Source of the DNA: Pyrenochaeta sp. MPI-SDFR-AT-0127 | Lineage: Eukaryota > Ascomycota > Dothideomycetes > Pleosporales > Cucurbitariaceae | Length of the DNA stretch: 64,000 nt | Reading direction: 5' to 3' | Assembly (NCBI GenBank): GCA_020747015.1 | Contig: JAGTJM010000006.1 | Span: forward strand, 1-64,000 | Shown: positions 42,791 through 55,600 of the stretch, in pieces | How positions within the stretch are numbered: position 1 is the first letter of the stretch | How the letters are laid out: each line of letters begins with the position of its first letter | Made by a program: the position numbers and the translations under genes | The notes under the pieces: model-generated | The model's database searches: none | The model's input: the letters and a program-made list of their open reading frames with translations, nothing else | Told to the model about the DNA's origin: nothing

Positions 42791-44389
42791 TCAACTCGAC
42801 CAGAACCAACCACTTTGCTTCGTGTGCTTGTTCTTTTCGTGCTTCTCATTTGGTGTAGGTTGCGCGTGTTGTGGCGTCTTGAGCGGATCCGACGAATGTA
42901 CATCCAAATCCTGTGCGCGCTGGGTATGCACAGTCTCAGAGCTTTCTTCCCTGCCATCCACGAAGCGCTTCTTCATGACTACCTTGGTTGTTACAGAGCC
43001 ATCGGGTGCGACCGTTCGCTCGGTAGTTGTGAGTGTGGAAAGAATTGACGACTTTAGGTCGCTCGTAGGTACGGACTGCCATTGTTCTTTCTCTCTAGCC
43101 GCAAGCAACTGCTCGTAAACATCGAGCTCTGTTGAAAATTCTTGTTGATCTTTGCTTCCTCGTGCCTCGTGTTCTGACGATGCCAGAGCCTGTCGATTCC
43201 TCTCCTGTTGCTGTTCAAGAACTTCATATGCTTGGAAGTCTTCCCGAACTGCGCTATCTCCCGATCCGTGAAATGAATCTCCGTGATCGACCTTTGGGCT
43301 TGGTGGATCATCGTGCTGATCTTCATGATCGTGGCTGTATTCGTAACTCGGCTCATCGTGCGTATCTGAGTCGTCTTGATGCGCCCACTTTTGTCTGGGG
43401 AACAGCCCAAACCTTCCACAGCGTTCTGGTGTCATATGTGCTTCGCTCCTCATACAATGCGGCCTTTCGTCCCGTTCTGTGCGTAAGAGATCTGCGTACG
43501 CCTTCCGCCACTGCACGCCAGAGCCTCTTAGCACTGGATCGTTTTCGAGCACACGAGGTGAGTAGGCGAGACCATCTGATTGCGCCGAGTCTCCTGGGGG
43601 CGGCCATTGCCATGACCTTGACCATGACCATACGCGTGGCTTGGCAGCTTCAGTGTGTGAATCTTGGTCAGCCATGTATTTTTTCACCTCCACCGTGGCA
43701 TCGTTCCACGCCTCTTCGTGAAGTTCGGTGCGGGAGTCATCCTCGGAAAAGATCTTCATGACGGCAGCCATGGCTTCGTCGTAGCTGTCTTCGCCCATGA
43801 GCTTGCGTGCTTCAGACTGTAGTTGCAACACCAGGTCCATTTGTCTTTCTTGGCGCGCTGTCTCTGCTTCGGTGGTGCCTTCAATCCTCTTTCTGTCTTG
43901 ATCAAAAGGCTTAGGGACACCCCAGTCCCACTCGCCTCCCCACTGCCGCGCCTTTTCGTTGGCTATTCTCTCCACCAGCTGTGCGTCATCCTGACCGCTG
44001 GTCTTTGCTCCACTCTTCCTCGCAGCTTCATCGACAATATCTCGTCTCAGCTCATCAGCCTGCCTGTCCAGTCGCATAAGTGCCTCGCTATTCCTCAGCA
44101 CGGCCTGCACGTCGCCGACCCTGAACAGGTCTCGTCCTTCGTGCCGCAGCTGTGCAATCTCTGATTCTAGTTCGTGCAACTGCTCGCATTGTCTCCTGTC
44201 GGCCTTGCCAAAAAGACACTGTTCGCGCGCCTGGTGTGCGTTGTTATAGTTTGCAATGGTGGCGGGTAGCGTGAAGACGGTGTTTAGCAATGATGAGACT
44301 TGGGAGTCTGCGAAACGGCGGAAGGCGATGAACGGGTTGTCTTCGGGGCGGTGTGGATCGCGCCGTGGGTTGTCGCCATTGCTCGCCAT
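42791..44389 (-). CDS. large charged protein of unknown function
   Basis: Intronless frame; I start at MASNGDNPRRDPHRPEDNPF (532 aa) because the 61 codons upstream to 44572 are low-complexity and unlike the rest. The N-terminal region NPFIAFRRFADSQVSSLLNT resembles conserved fungal proteins of unknown function. It is followed by Cys-containing REQCLFGKADRRQCEQLHEL and long charged helices. Other notable parts are a Trp/Pro-rich segment (WSWSRSWQWPPPG), a His/Asp-rich acidic region (HDEPSYEYSHDHEDQHDD), and a C-terminal block TTTERTVAPDGSVTTKVVMK with KKRFVDGREESSETV. No catalytic domain, signal peptide or clear membrane helix. Function unknown. Confidence 0.78.
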   Translation of the reverse strand: MASNGDNPRRDPHRPEDNPFIAFRRFADSQVSSLLNTVFTLPATIANYNNAHQAREQCLFGKADRRQCEQLHELESEIAQLRHEGRDLFRVGDVQAVLRNSEALMRLDRQADELRRDIVDEAARKSGAKTSGQDDAQLVERIANEKARQWGGEWDWGVPKPFDQDRKRIEGTTEAETARQERQMDLVLQLQSEARKLMGEDSYDEAMAAVMKIFSEDDSRTELHEEAWNDATVEVKKYMADQDSHTEAAKPRVWSWSRSWQWPPPGDSAQSDGLAYSPRVLENDPVLRGSGVQWRKAYADLLRTERDERPHCMRSEAHMTPERCGRFGLFPRQKWAHQDDSDTHDEPSYEYSHDHEDQHDDPPSPKVDHGDSFHGSGDSAVREDFQAYEVLEQQQERNRQALASSEHEARGSKDQQEFSTELDVYEQLLAAREKEQWQSVPTSDLKSSILSTLTTTERTVAPDGSVTTKVVMKKRFVDGREESSETVHTQRAQDLDVHSSDPLKTPQHAQPTPNEKHEKNKHTKQSGWFWSS

Positions 44390-46008
44390 GGTGAAAGAGT
44401 GCGTGTGTGGATGTTTTTTTGGTTGTTTGTTGTCGTGTACTGTGATGGCTGATGGCGGGGAGCTTGAGATGATGCCTGGAGTTAGCAAGTCGGGGGTCGG
44501 AGTTAATCTACGCGCCGCGCCGACGCGTAGAGTGACGCCTGCTGGCCAACCATCGCCTCTCTCCTCCACCATCTCGACACCCTTCCCATAGCGGCAAGTT
44601 CAACGTCGTCCAGTAATTCGCACATCGTCTCTTTTATGTCCTCCAGTGCCTTTGTTCATGCGAAGAAGTAAACAGGGGACCACAGTTATTACCATCCATC
44701 ACGCCCATCGCTCCCATCACAGCTGTTTGAGTGGGGACAAGAAAGGGCGAATGCTTGCATCATGGCCAAGATCAAGTAGACACCCATCGGGAAAAGAGAC
44801 ATCCTAATCTGGCCAGGAAGTATTCACATCCGGATGTTCCACGTCTTGTTTCCGACTCCACCTACGTAGTTCCAGAGTGCCCCTAGATTGCTCGCATCCA
44901 AGGCATGAATCTAGCTCGAGAGCTAGCTGCAAGGCTTGTCCTCGGCTAACCTTGTCACTCGCTTTCAAACATCCTTGCCAGTGCGGTCACTCTGTGCTCA
45001 CATGGGTAATTGCTCGTATTCAGCATTCCGATGTGCAATCTTTGGCCGAGTACATTCTTACCTCAACTCAAGGCGACCAAAATGGATGACCACCACCGCC
45101 AGCGCAGATTGTTTCACCAAGTCTTATGCGCAGGTTTCGAAGATCCATTCAATGTTTCCCAGCATGATGCGCATGCTTGGACAGGGTATATAACCCTCGC
45201 CGATGATCTGCAACTCCCCGACTGAGTGTCCGCAAATTTCGCAGTGAGGCCAAGCGGCCAAGTCCATGGCACGGCAGTACACACCACTGAAACAAGTTCA
45301 GCAAGGCTTTGACTTCTCACGGTCGTCGCCGCATTGTTTGACCCGCAGAGCCGCCAGCCAAAGAAACATCGTATTTTCAATGCTACCCATTCTCTGCACT
45401 CGAAGCCCCACGACGTGGCGACTCCTCGTGCGTCACCCCGACACGCAGCAGCGGGCGCAGTAGAAGGGTGATCCCTTCTTGTAACTCTTGTCAAGTCTTG
45501 GGCCCCACTTAAACCTTCTTCCAAATTGCTTGTATACATCAAGATCGGACTTGGAAATTTCCTGTCTTGGAACGGCACTCTTTTGGATTCCGTTCACAAA
45601 CACTGCCCACGTACGTCACACAGGCTTGTCGGACAAGTATAAGAGCGTCAGCAATCGCCCAGAAGTTGCCAAATCATGCAAAGCTTCTCACAAACACCAA
45701 CCCACCGTTCCATCATCTAGCTTACTCTCGCCCGACTCGGGTAGTACAAACATTCCAACACCAACTGGGTCATTCGGTGATAATCTCCAACCACGCCCGA
45801 CTCGCGATCATCTACCGACTCACTCGGTACGGACATCAATTTCATCACGGCAAGCATCTCGGTTGATTTGAACATCACCCAAAATTGCACCGAGCTCAAT
45901 ACCGCCCTACTCAGGTCTTTGACATTTAAACGCTCAACGTAGCCTACGATTGAACTACCAACTACCATCTACACATCTCAATCTCGAGTTCCCACAACCA
46001 CAACCAAG
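44390..46008. other. intergenic region
   Basis: Upstream of two divergent genes. Open frames in 44877-45870 overlap in several frames and look non-coding. A TATA-like GTATATAACC is present at 45186-45195 but is 0.8 kb from the next start codon. Confidence 0.45.
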
Positions 46009-46215
46009 ATGCGTCTCTCAATCATCGTCGCAACCCTCATCGCCAGCATCGCAACCGCCATGCCCGACCCACTTCCCCCGGGCTTCACTGGGCCTTGCTC
46101 AGTCACCGATTGCGGTGTCAACCACCTCGACTGCCGAGGCCGTGGCAACCTATGCGTTGGATGGCCTAACACAGACCCTGCCCTCCGAAAGGGCTGCACC
46201 TGCAGCACCGGCTGA
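46009..46215 (+). CDS. small secreted cysteine-rich protein
   Basis: Intronless 68-aa frame. Residues 1-17 form a typical signal peptide (MRLSIIVATLIASIATA). The mature peptide of about 51 residues has six Cys (positions 30, 35, 42, 49, 63, 65), enough for three disulfides, plus a Gly/Pro-rich N-terminal part. The size, signal peptide and even Cys count fit the small secreted protein class that includes fungal effectors and antimicrobial peptides. No family is recognised. ATG context (AACCAAGATGCG) is good for a fungus. Effector function is only a possibility. Confidence 0.78.
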   Translation: MRLSIIVATLIASIATAMPDPLPPGFTGPCSVTDCGVNHLDCRGRGNLCVGWPNTDPALRKGCTCSTG

Positions 46216-48009
46216 ACATGCACAACGCATTGATCTTGTTGTTGAGCGTATCGACAGCGAGTCAGCTACGCGCCTACTGAGGAGGAAGCCGGACTGATCA
46301 TCCTCCAAGGGATAACGATGCATTGTGTTCGGAAGGAGTTGCTGTTTCAAGCATATTTTACATACTAGGAGACATGATTTGCAAAAGCGAGTTTGGAGCG
46401 GATGATACCATTTTGTTGTACATGCTTGTTTAAGCCACTGTCACTACTGCATTTTTTTCATAGACCATGAACATAGATCAATGAAACCTTCCACACATCA
46501 CAATTACAATTCCTACCTACGTCTTCCCAAAATCTATTTTTGAGCATGAGCGTACTCGCTAAACATGGGCCTTGCTTCGCCCTCTCCCCACACCCCCACA
46601 CACCCCTTCCCAAGCTGCCGCCGCTATGCATCTAGAAGCGCATCAGCCTCGATGCTTGATCAGCCCACTTTCTCAGGCCCAGGGCGGAGATTCTTATGAA
46701 ACCGGAGGGGGGACGTGCCTGTTTCTTCTATGATATTTGCCCGAAGCTCAGACCCGAACATGATAAGGGTGTTTTCGGCGATACTCTGACTTTGCCAACA
46801 AAAGCTTCGCAAAATATCTCCTCGGCGATTGCGATAAACTTCCATCACGTACACGTTGCTATGCAAGGTTCCCCAGCTATGGAATCCGCCATGTGCGTAG
46901 TGACAGGACGTTGTAGAAGTCGTGGGCAAAGCCGCTTAGGCTTGTAGGTTGCGATGGCAGTGCAGCCTCACCGTTGAGGTTCGGCTCTTCTTATTCTCGG
47001 CATAGTCAAAGCGTAGGTCGCATGATTCATTGATGGCTCGATGGCGATGCGTTACTTTCAATGTCCCTGCAGTGGCTTTTGCTTAGATGTCTTTTACAAA
47101 TCTGGACGTACTACTGCGTGGTTGGTCTATGTACACCAGGAGCGCCAGGTTCCGTGCCTAAGGCTTCAAGTTAGCAGTTTTAGATGAATTAATGTCTCGG
47201 TTTCCTCTACATGAGTCGAAGCAAAGATAGTAAACTCGTATGAGAGTTTCTCGGGCGAGTTCAAGTTTAATTCGTGCGCGATGCTACAGGGGTGATTTGA
47301 TTTCGCGCGCGACAAAGCGTCTCCGTATCTCATTGGCAATCAGTAGCCTCGAAGTTCTTAACATCATACATAGATGAGGGGAACAGGGTTGGACATGTGC
47401 CAGAAGTTTCGGGATGTCACTGCATAGTGACTTGAAAGGAACTCCGCACACGGACTAGATCCATGATGCCTGAGCTCCGTGACAAGGACTTTAGCTACAT
47501 GTTTTTGGGAAGCATAGCCGAACACTCAATGCCGAAGTATTAGAGGAGTCATACAACAGGATAAAGGTCTGGAACACTGTGAGCGGGCACCTTATCGGCA
47601 ATGAGAAATAGCTTGCATTTGCTTGTACTTAGTACGAAAAGAAATCGCGCCTTGACTTATGACCCTCATACACTCTTCTAGAAACACCGAGCTAGACTCA
47701 ATTTGAGCAGAAAAGAGTATGGTATGCTCAATTAAATTTTTGAATCTAATCTACGCCTGCCCCATAGGAGAAACTGGGATCTCGTGGTTCGACCTGAGAA
47801 TGAAAAAGAAAAGAGAAGCAGTGGCCAAAGTTACTGAACTATGTCAATGAAAGGGATACAGATGAGGTTGCACTCCTGAGCGAACTTGAGAACAAAGAAG
47901 TAAGATTGACATTTGGTTCACTGTCGTGGCAGGCAGAGGGACGCGTCTTTAGTCACGTGTCACACCATGCACCGAGAGTGAACTAAATGTCAAGCTTACT
48001 TCTTTGTTC
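46216..48009. other. gene-poor region
   Basis: 1.8 kb without a supported gene between the small secreted protein and the 3' end of the kinase/HET-like gene. It contains the left arm and loop of a long inverted repeat (47882-48017, listed separately) and a small imperfect hairpin near 47701-47735. Confidence 0.5.
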
Positions 48010-48017
48010 TCAAGTTC
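47882..48017. repeat. long inverted repeat at the 3' end of the kinase/HET-like gene
   Basis: Arms 47882-47926 and 47973-48017 are reverse complements over about 45 bp with three or four mismatches, separated by a 46-nt loop. The core GAACTTGAGAACAAAGAAGT is identical in both. The right arm overlaps the stop codon (48010-48012) of the minus-strand kinase/HET-like gene. It could be a fold-back element, a decayed MITE, or a local inverted duplication of the gene end. No target duplication was found. Confidence 0.85.
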
Positions 48018-51000
48018 CACCAAGGTATGGTGCCACGCAGTCATCACATTTGCCACAACTGGACTCGCCTATATCATGTCCAACGTGGACTTCGCTGGAT
48101 TCATGAAGCGATAAGTCTTCTTGAACCAGAAATCCAACAGTTATAAATCTAACTTTATATCAGCATTAATTATCAAATTAGAACGAAACTTCACTTACGG
48201 AAAACTTGTAAGCCGTATCAGTTCATCCATGTCTTGTCCACAAGGCTCAATCAGCAGAAAATGTATCTTGGAATTGTTCCTGGATCGATGGCGTCGGCTC
48301 GAGTTCCAGAAGTCAGACAATAAGCCCTTCAACGCAGTATATACGTGAACATTCCAAGAAGATTCTGTAAGTATGAACATTGTATTCCTGGGAAGTTCCT
48401 GGCGACCAGAAAGATACTGATCCATGGTGCGAGCAAGTTGTGTCAATGCCCCATAACCCACCCGTGATGTGGTTGAGGACGTATTGCGGAGCTCAGATTC
48501 TTTCGTGATGTTATGGTGCCATCTGAAAATGAGGTTATACTCTACAGTGAATTGATCACAATTCGATTGCATGTTGCCGGTTCTATTGCGTTCGTAACTG
48601 AAACCTCGAATATCATGATTGGGATGCTCGGTTTTGAGTAATGATATGTGATGGGGGGCTTTTACCTACATGTCAGTACAAATAATTAAGAGGGAATAAA
48701 AGACACTTCATTGCCAAATTCGCACATACCAAGTTTATTGAACCTGCTACGTCCTTCGTCTGTCAGAACTTGCGTCTGTTGGGATGTCTCTCGTAACTCT
48801 TCCTCGATTGCTGTTGAAAGTCGCTTAACTACGTTAGTACTAATTATACCCAGTAATGAGTATACTTTGTCTTCTGCACGCGTGGTGCGGCGCCTGTCTA
48901 CCCAAGATAGGCGATCGTTGATGCTAAAGCTGTCTAGGGGCGCGATTGCAAGACCAGAGATAGGGACATTCGTAATCCTTTGAATTTCTTGTCTTGAATC
49001 GCATCGCTTTCTCAGATAATTGCACTGTTGGGAGAGGAAGAGCACTCCGTGTGGGGCGAGAAGCTCTTGCACGATCCAGCGTCCTTTGATCCAGTTGCTA
49101 TCTCGGAATATTCGTTTCCAGGTTGGAGCACAAGTTTTGTTGCTCGTGTACGCCCTAGGTGGATGGACATCCGAAAATACGGCATGACATCGGTCACACA
49201 TGGATTCCGGGAGCTTGGAAGACCGGAGACGTGTTAGAGAGGACAGACACTCATTTTCCAGACATGAACAACAATGAAGCATATCATGCATCAACGAGGG
49301 TTGTGTGATACTTAACGAGAACCACGGAGCATCGGCGAAGCGATCCGTACGAGCGTGTTGAACATCGTACCTATGATTCTGCCAGCTCCAAGATCTTGAC
49401 GCAAGAGATGGTTCAAGTAGAGAGTCCGTTGGAAGCTGTGAAAGGCTGTATTCTATAGGTGACAATAAGTCCGGCAAAGAGACGTCGTCATAGCTATGAC
49501 CCATTGTTTTGCATACTCGGTATGGCGACGGTGGAACAGGGCCGGATCCTGGATCCATGTGATTTTGGGGAGCGTCATTTTCCCTGGTGTCGAAGGGGAC
49601 ATGAGCCTCTTTGTTACTCTGCCCACGCCACAAGTAGTCATCCCAATAGGAATTCCGCGATCTTATCAACTCAGAGTCGAGTAGGAAAGGATAAATATCG
49701 GGGTTAAATAAAACCTTGCGCGATGAATCATCTATTACGCGTAGAGACCCATAAATGTACTCCTCAGACAAGGTATCGATCGAGCCAAAAGGAGCTAGTA
49801 GGGAGGTATATCGGAAAGTCGTATCGCTTTGAAGAGGGCTACAGCTGGCGGGCTGCGAAATATGAAGCGAGTTGTGATATGATACATAGTCTCCAGAATA
49901 ATTAGCAGCTCCGCTATGGGCATCACACAGCAATTTCGACAAGATATTCACCAATTCTGATGAAGTAGTTCGCAATGTTGGATCGCTCTGGAGGAGGCTC
50001 TTGTAGATGATGTCCAGGACCTTGGCGGTAATGCAATCGTTCGCGCGGATATTGCCTCGCAGATGATCTCGCCATTTTGTTACCTCCAATTTAAGGACTT
50101 TTCCATCGTGAAAGCATGTGCTTCTTGGTATCTTTGTGTCAGCTGAGGTGGATTGGCAACGTTTTCCGAGTGCCTGGAGTCCTTGGAAGCCAAGTGTGAC
50201 CCATGTTGCTGCTTCGAGGAAGACACATCCAAGAGACCATACATCAGCAGCTGGTGTTGCCAGTGAATAGTTCGGTGTAGTCTTGAGATCAAATATTTCT
50301 GGTGCACCTATACTTTGTCAACAGTGCTGTGTGCGTACTCGGTGAGGGATACTTACTATATATAGCGGTGCCACCACGCCTTGTGGATGCCGGGTGTTGA
50401 GTGCCATTTCTTATCGCTAAGAAACTGGTGAAGCCAAGGTCGGCGAGCTTGAAAGTACCATCGACTATGATAATATTGTCGGCCTTTATGTCACCATGTA
50501 TACCGCGAACAGAGTGATCAGCATCAAGCTTATAGCCTTCGTGGATCCTACTCAGGGGAAGCAAGACATCGAATAAACGCCTCCAAAAAGCTGTGATTTC
50601 CTCAGCCGTATAGGGTCGTGGGGTATCAGCCCAATATTCCCGAAGATCGCAGTCACCGTATTCGAGGAGGATATTGTGAGTGATTTGTCCGGATGAGTTA
50701 CGAAAATGAAACGTTCCATAACAAGTTATTATGTTCGCCAGATTGTGTCCTTGTTTGTGTAGTTTGCGAAAGACTTCGATTTCTTGCTCGTACAAGGCGC
50801 GATATTTCGATGGATACTGTTTGACAGCGTACATCATACGTTTACCATAATCCCCATTGTTTAGGTCAGCGGATAGTGCTACCTTGAATACAGAAGCAGT
50901 ACCGCCTTTCTGGTTGACCTTTTCGAGCCATTCAATAGTCATCCTTCTCAGTGGGGGTGTATCAGAGTCTTTCTTGGTGTCTCTCGCAATATGATTGTGG

Positions 51001-52685
51001 GAGATAGACGACGGAAATCCCCGGAAGGCAGAAGAGTCCCAATGGCATATACCCGAGAAGTTATCAACGTCGTTATCGGGATTACGCTGACTGTCGTCGT
51101 TTTGAATTCCAGAAGCGCTATCATAATGATCATCAGGAGGACTTTCATTCGACGGATCAGGTGCGTTGTCGTCGTTGTCTTTGTTCACCGGATCAGCGTT
51201 ATTATCCTGCGGGCCGCCATCTTCATCGTCACTATCATTCGCACCGTTCATATCGGCCTCATTATCGCTGCCATCCTCATCTTCGCTACCATCTTTATCA
51301 TCATCATCAACTTCATCATCGTCATAGTCACATGCAAAATGCTCTCGTCGTTCCACTGAATCCTGTTTGACGGCTGACAAGGTATCCTTTCTTCCTTTGA
51401 AATGAGGTATGATATGTCTGCATCTATCTTTCCAATCACGGTTTCTGTAATGCAAACATATGTGACAAACTGCAGGGAATGTGGCCCGAATGTTGGGTAT
51501 CTTGCATTTGCTGAGATTGATATAGGTATCTTTAGGATGAAAACGCTTAATGTGCTGGCGCATCTTGTCTTCACGCGTGAACAGATGCCTTTCAGCAGGT
51601 TGCTTTGCATCGCCGCATTCGAAACAGAACCAAAATTGCTGAGGATATACAATCTCTTCGTGTCTAACAAGGTCACACGAAGTCAGGAAGCAGCGTCCGC
51701 AGCCAAGCGTGCATGGGAAGCGGCCAGTCTGTTTCTCATGACCCCTAATGAGTCCGCAGCCCTTCAAATTCTTGGTGCGTATAACCTTATTGATCAATTC
51801 AAATAAGGCGTTCGTTGTATAATACTTTGTCATGTCCTCAGCGGATGAAGACAGCCATAAGTCGCTCAGGGAACCATAATGCGATACGCCAAATGTCTCG
51901 ACAGGGTCTGCTCCAGGGTTGCGTGAGGACATGTAATTGGCGCTTATTCCGATACCGAGTTGAGGAACATCTGTTATGGATGCCAACACACGGGGCAGTG
52001 CATGGCAGCTGAGGGTGGTTGGGTGTTGTTGGTCACCGCTGTAAGCTGCGTACCTATCATCAACGTTCGTAGAAAACGAAGAAGAAGCTAAAGTATTTTC
52101 ATCAGGCAAATACCAAGTTTGAGTAGATGCTGAGAGTTCATCATAGGAATCTGATGTGTCGGCAGTGTTTGTCTCACAAGGTAGAGAGGGTTGAGAGTTC
52201 GTGAAGTCCGATCCGGCGTCAATTCCGCTATCGTGCATGACGTATACATCCTGGTCAAGACCATACGTCTCTGAGACACCAATATAACTCTCATAACCTG
52301 AGTTATGGCGAGGAAGCTTGTCGTTTTCGAAGAGATGGCGGAGTCGGCTTTCGATGTTCTCTTCTGGCGCCTGCAAGATATTGCGAAAGTAGACGATCTC
52401 GATACCGCTAGCGACACGGCGGTTATGATTATACCAGAGACACAGAATGTCGTCCTGCCATCCCGATAGCTCTGTTTTCTCGTAATCCTTGAATTGTTCG
52501 GTGCGACAAGTGTGGTTGTTAAAGTCATAGTCATTGCATAAAGGCTCGTGCTTCGAGTGAGCGGAACAGAGTAACAATAGCTGAGCAATGCTGGCTGATG
52601 GATCAGGTTCGTCCAGTACCGCCTTGAGCAGGTTTTTTAAGTTATCGCTGGCGTTAGATCTCCCGGCAGCGTAGTTAGCGGCCAT
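48010..52685 (-). CDS. zinc-finger / protein kinase / HET-like fusion protein
   Basis: Exons 52685-50357, 50307-48730, 48658-48199 and 48148-48010 total 4506 nt and join in phase to about 1501 aa. Residues 328-415 hold C2H2-type fingers (FPCTLGCGRCFLTSCDLVRH, FCFECGD, HLFTREDKMRQHIKRFH). A strongly acidic Asp/Glu linker follows (about 448-528). The kinase domain spans about 582-870: KGGTASVFKV, AVKQYPS, HGDIKADN, LADLGF (DLG for DFG), and SAPEIFDL rebuilt across the first intron, then ADVWSLGC. Near 1182-1260 is WIKGRWIVQELLAPHGVLFL with SINDRLSWVDRRRTTRAEDK and VYSLLGI, the C-terminal half of a HET domain; the N-terminal half is not evident. HET proteins trigger fungal incompatibility cell death. 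The start at MAANYAAGR and the two 3' introns are the least certain parts. Confidence 0.75.
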
Positions 52686-55600
52686 TGTGGAGTGGATTCG
52701 ATATGTGGCCGCCCTTTCGTGGAATACTGTTTGTGGTGTCGATGGTGCAATACGACTAGAATGAGCGAAAGTAATTGAAAAAGGGCGGCGTCGACGAGAC
52801 ACTGACTTGATATGAAGACAGATGAGAGGGCAACCTCCGCTCCAGGGCGAGGGCATCTGCCAAGTGGTCCTCCTCGTTCTCAGCCACTACGCCCATCGCC
52901 CTCGCTAAGCCTCCAATCAAGATCCCAGTGCATAAGGCGAGGGCCCTTGTATGTTAGCCTTATAAATGCCTTAAGCCTGGGGCTCCGCATCTGACCAATG
53001 GTATTCACGCCCAAGGGCGTCGGCTGCCGAACGCAATCAAAACGAACTAGGTGTAAGATGTCACTCCCAAAATTTCCAGCTTTGTTATGAATCCATGTGG
53101 TAAGAAATGTGGGCAGCCTAGTTATGTCTTCCTCAACGGAACTCAATATTGGCACAATTCTGCCAATCTTCGAGCCCTCCTAACTGCTTTTTCCGTGTTC
53201 ACCATCCGGTTTCTTCATGCGACTCGTACATCCAAAAACATTCGTCGCGAATCTTCGCTTATAACACCAGCGGCAGATACTGCTTATTGGATACTTAGTA
53301 TATTCTCATATCACTGTCAGAACAGCAATGCTCTGTGTCAAGTTACGGAATTTATCGCCGTCAACGTTGGGCACGGCCATCGTCACGAGCCTCTGTGTGA
53401 TGTTTCGAGCAGGAAGGTGCATGCAGGTTGTGGCCCCGGTTTGTATTGCGCAGTAGATCATCGATGGGAATACAATGGGAATTATTGTCAGAGTTGGACT
53501 CACCTCAATAACATGTCTGTTCGAGGGGCATTCCGCTCAAGCTATAGACTTACGCCAGAGTTCTCACGCGCACACACCACAGCGATGTTTCGCAACGTAT
53601 TCCTCCAATCTCGTAGGATGGGGTCGCACATGCCATTCTAATATTATTCACTGCTGTAGGCAGATCTGAGGATAGAGTGACCAACGCTTCCTGCTTTCTT
53701 AAGAGGTCTCCAGCTTAGGGAGGGTCTGGTATGTTATGCATGATTGATGGTCAAGATACTTGAATATTCGTGAATTCCAAGAGAAATTGTACGATTCAAG
53801 ATGTCAATGCCCAAGTGGTACTGAGTATAGAGGAAAGCAAGGACACTTTGATAGCGGAGAAATCATCTTCTGCTACGGAAGACTTACGCTTCACTAGCGC
53901 GTCATCTAGTAACAAGATTTCAATTGGAAATACATATCATTTCTCCGAAGTTGTCTTTCATTCAAGATAATGCTGAGAATATCCACAACTCGTCCTCACA
54001 TCATGTCAGCCTTCGTTACCGATGTTTTCTCAACTCTGCTTCACATGTTACAAGAAACTTGAAGGATCCTCTCATGTGAATTTGAGATACAGGAAACAAG
54101 ATGAGACTTTTCAACCAAGAGTAGCATGCATCGTTGAGAAAGGAGCGACTCGTGAAATCCCCTACACGAAAAGTTGCTGAAGTTTGACACGCATTGTCTT
54201 TATATTTGTATTCCACTCGTATTTCGACCATAAGGCCACAGAAATTTGCTTTATAGAAGTATATGGTTAAAGCAGGCATACAAAGAGACTCATTTGAAAT
54301 TGATATACGCATCAGCATTGCACCCGGCTATTTAGCATTTGCGACGTAAGTGGCATATATCGTAGCAATTGCGCAATTGTCTTTCCTTGTGATCTTACTA
54401 TGCGTTGTTCGGATCAAATAGACTGCTTAAGACAATTTCCATAGCATTACAGATGCGTGAAGTTATGCTTCGTGGTACTAGAGCGGGCTTGAGGATTACG
54501 TGACATGTCTTACGTATCGAGCAATCGAACAACATTTCCCGAAGCCTTGTAAGACTGATATGCACATACAGCTCTAGTATGTGACGAATCTAAGTGCCCG
54601 TAACAATTTTTGCAACCGGTGGGGAAAGACGTCGAAGCTCGATCGGACAGCTAGATATAGGTAGCTTCAGCAAGTTATGTCGATCAACTAGTCGTACTTG
54701 ATATGCGTTTTACTCTGCGTTTTACAGTGGTGCTGCAACATCCTATATCCATAGCTTAGTACATTCTGCATACCCTTCAGGAGGCAAAGGATCGGGGGCT
54801 GGCGGGGACGAAAATCAAGCCCAACTACCGACTAACCAAGATGAGCTTTGATTTGCATTATAAACACTTCTTTTCTTCACAAACATGCTAGTCATAACAT
54901 TCTTAATGAAATTACTAAATCATACGCTTTTATCCGACTGACTTAATCAGTATTGGTCCTGCTTTTCGTGGCATGTCGAGACTTCACTTTCCTTCAAACA
55001 GACTCTTATGCAATATAATGTTGTAGAGCAATGTACCCTTCGGCATGGCGTCACGAGGCTCGACTTGCAACCGGTGCAGAGGTGTAGCATAGCAATTAAT
55101 CACATTTTGGCGAGCTATTGAGTGAGCTGTAAAATGACCTCAGTTAGTTGCACTCTGTAATTACATTTGCCCTGCTGATCCTTATCGCTATGTGCCAGCC
55201 TATTCAGCACATCACAATAACAGAAATGGTCGCGTTCTGCGGCCCAGGTGTTTGGCGCTCTGAAACGGCTTGTTTGGATGCATCGCATGGTACATTAAGT
55301 CGATTAGTACATCTCTTACGGTATCCAACTGAAGCCTGGCGGAAGCATATAGCCGTCTCCGGTGGTTCTTCATTTCTCCACAGCGTCTGCGATTGACTAA
55401 CTCGGCTCATTGGGATGCCGCTTTCACACCTTTTACAGATCATTACTGCTGTTGGGCCGAACCCTCTAGCCAATTCGTCGCCCCAACCACAACGACATAA
55501 GCGGCTCACCATGACTATCGATCAAACTAAGGTGCCTTCGGTAAAGAAACCCTATTTCGCACACGTGGAGATCGGCAATCTGCGAATAAGGATGCATGCT

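Noticed and set aside
47770..47800. tRNA-like TGGTTCGAC string
   Set aside because: No acceptor stem, D-arm or anticodon arm can be drawn around it; no tRNA gene was found in the window.
53087..53641. 184-codon plus-strand frame in gene-poor DNA
   Set aside because: Length alone is weak evidence in a 3.4-kb spacer; no domain or signal peptide, and the Cys content is scattered.
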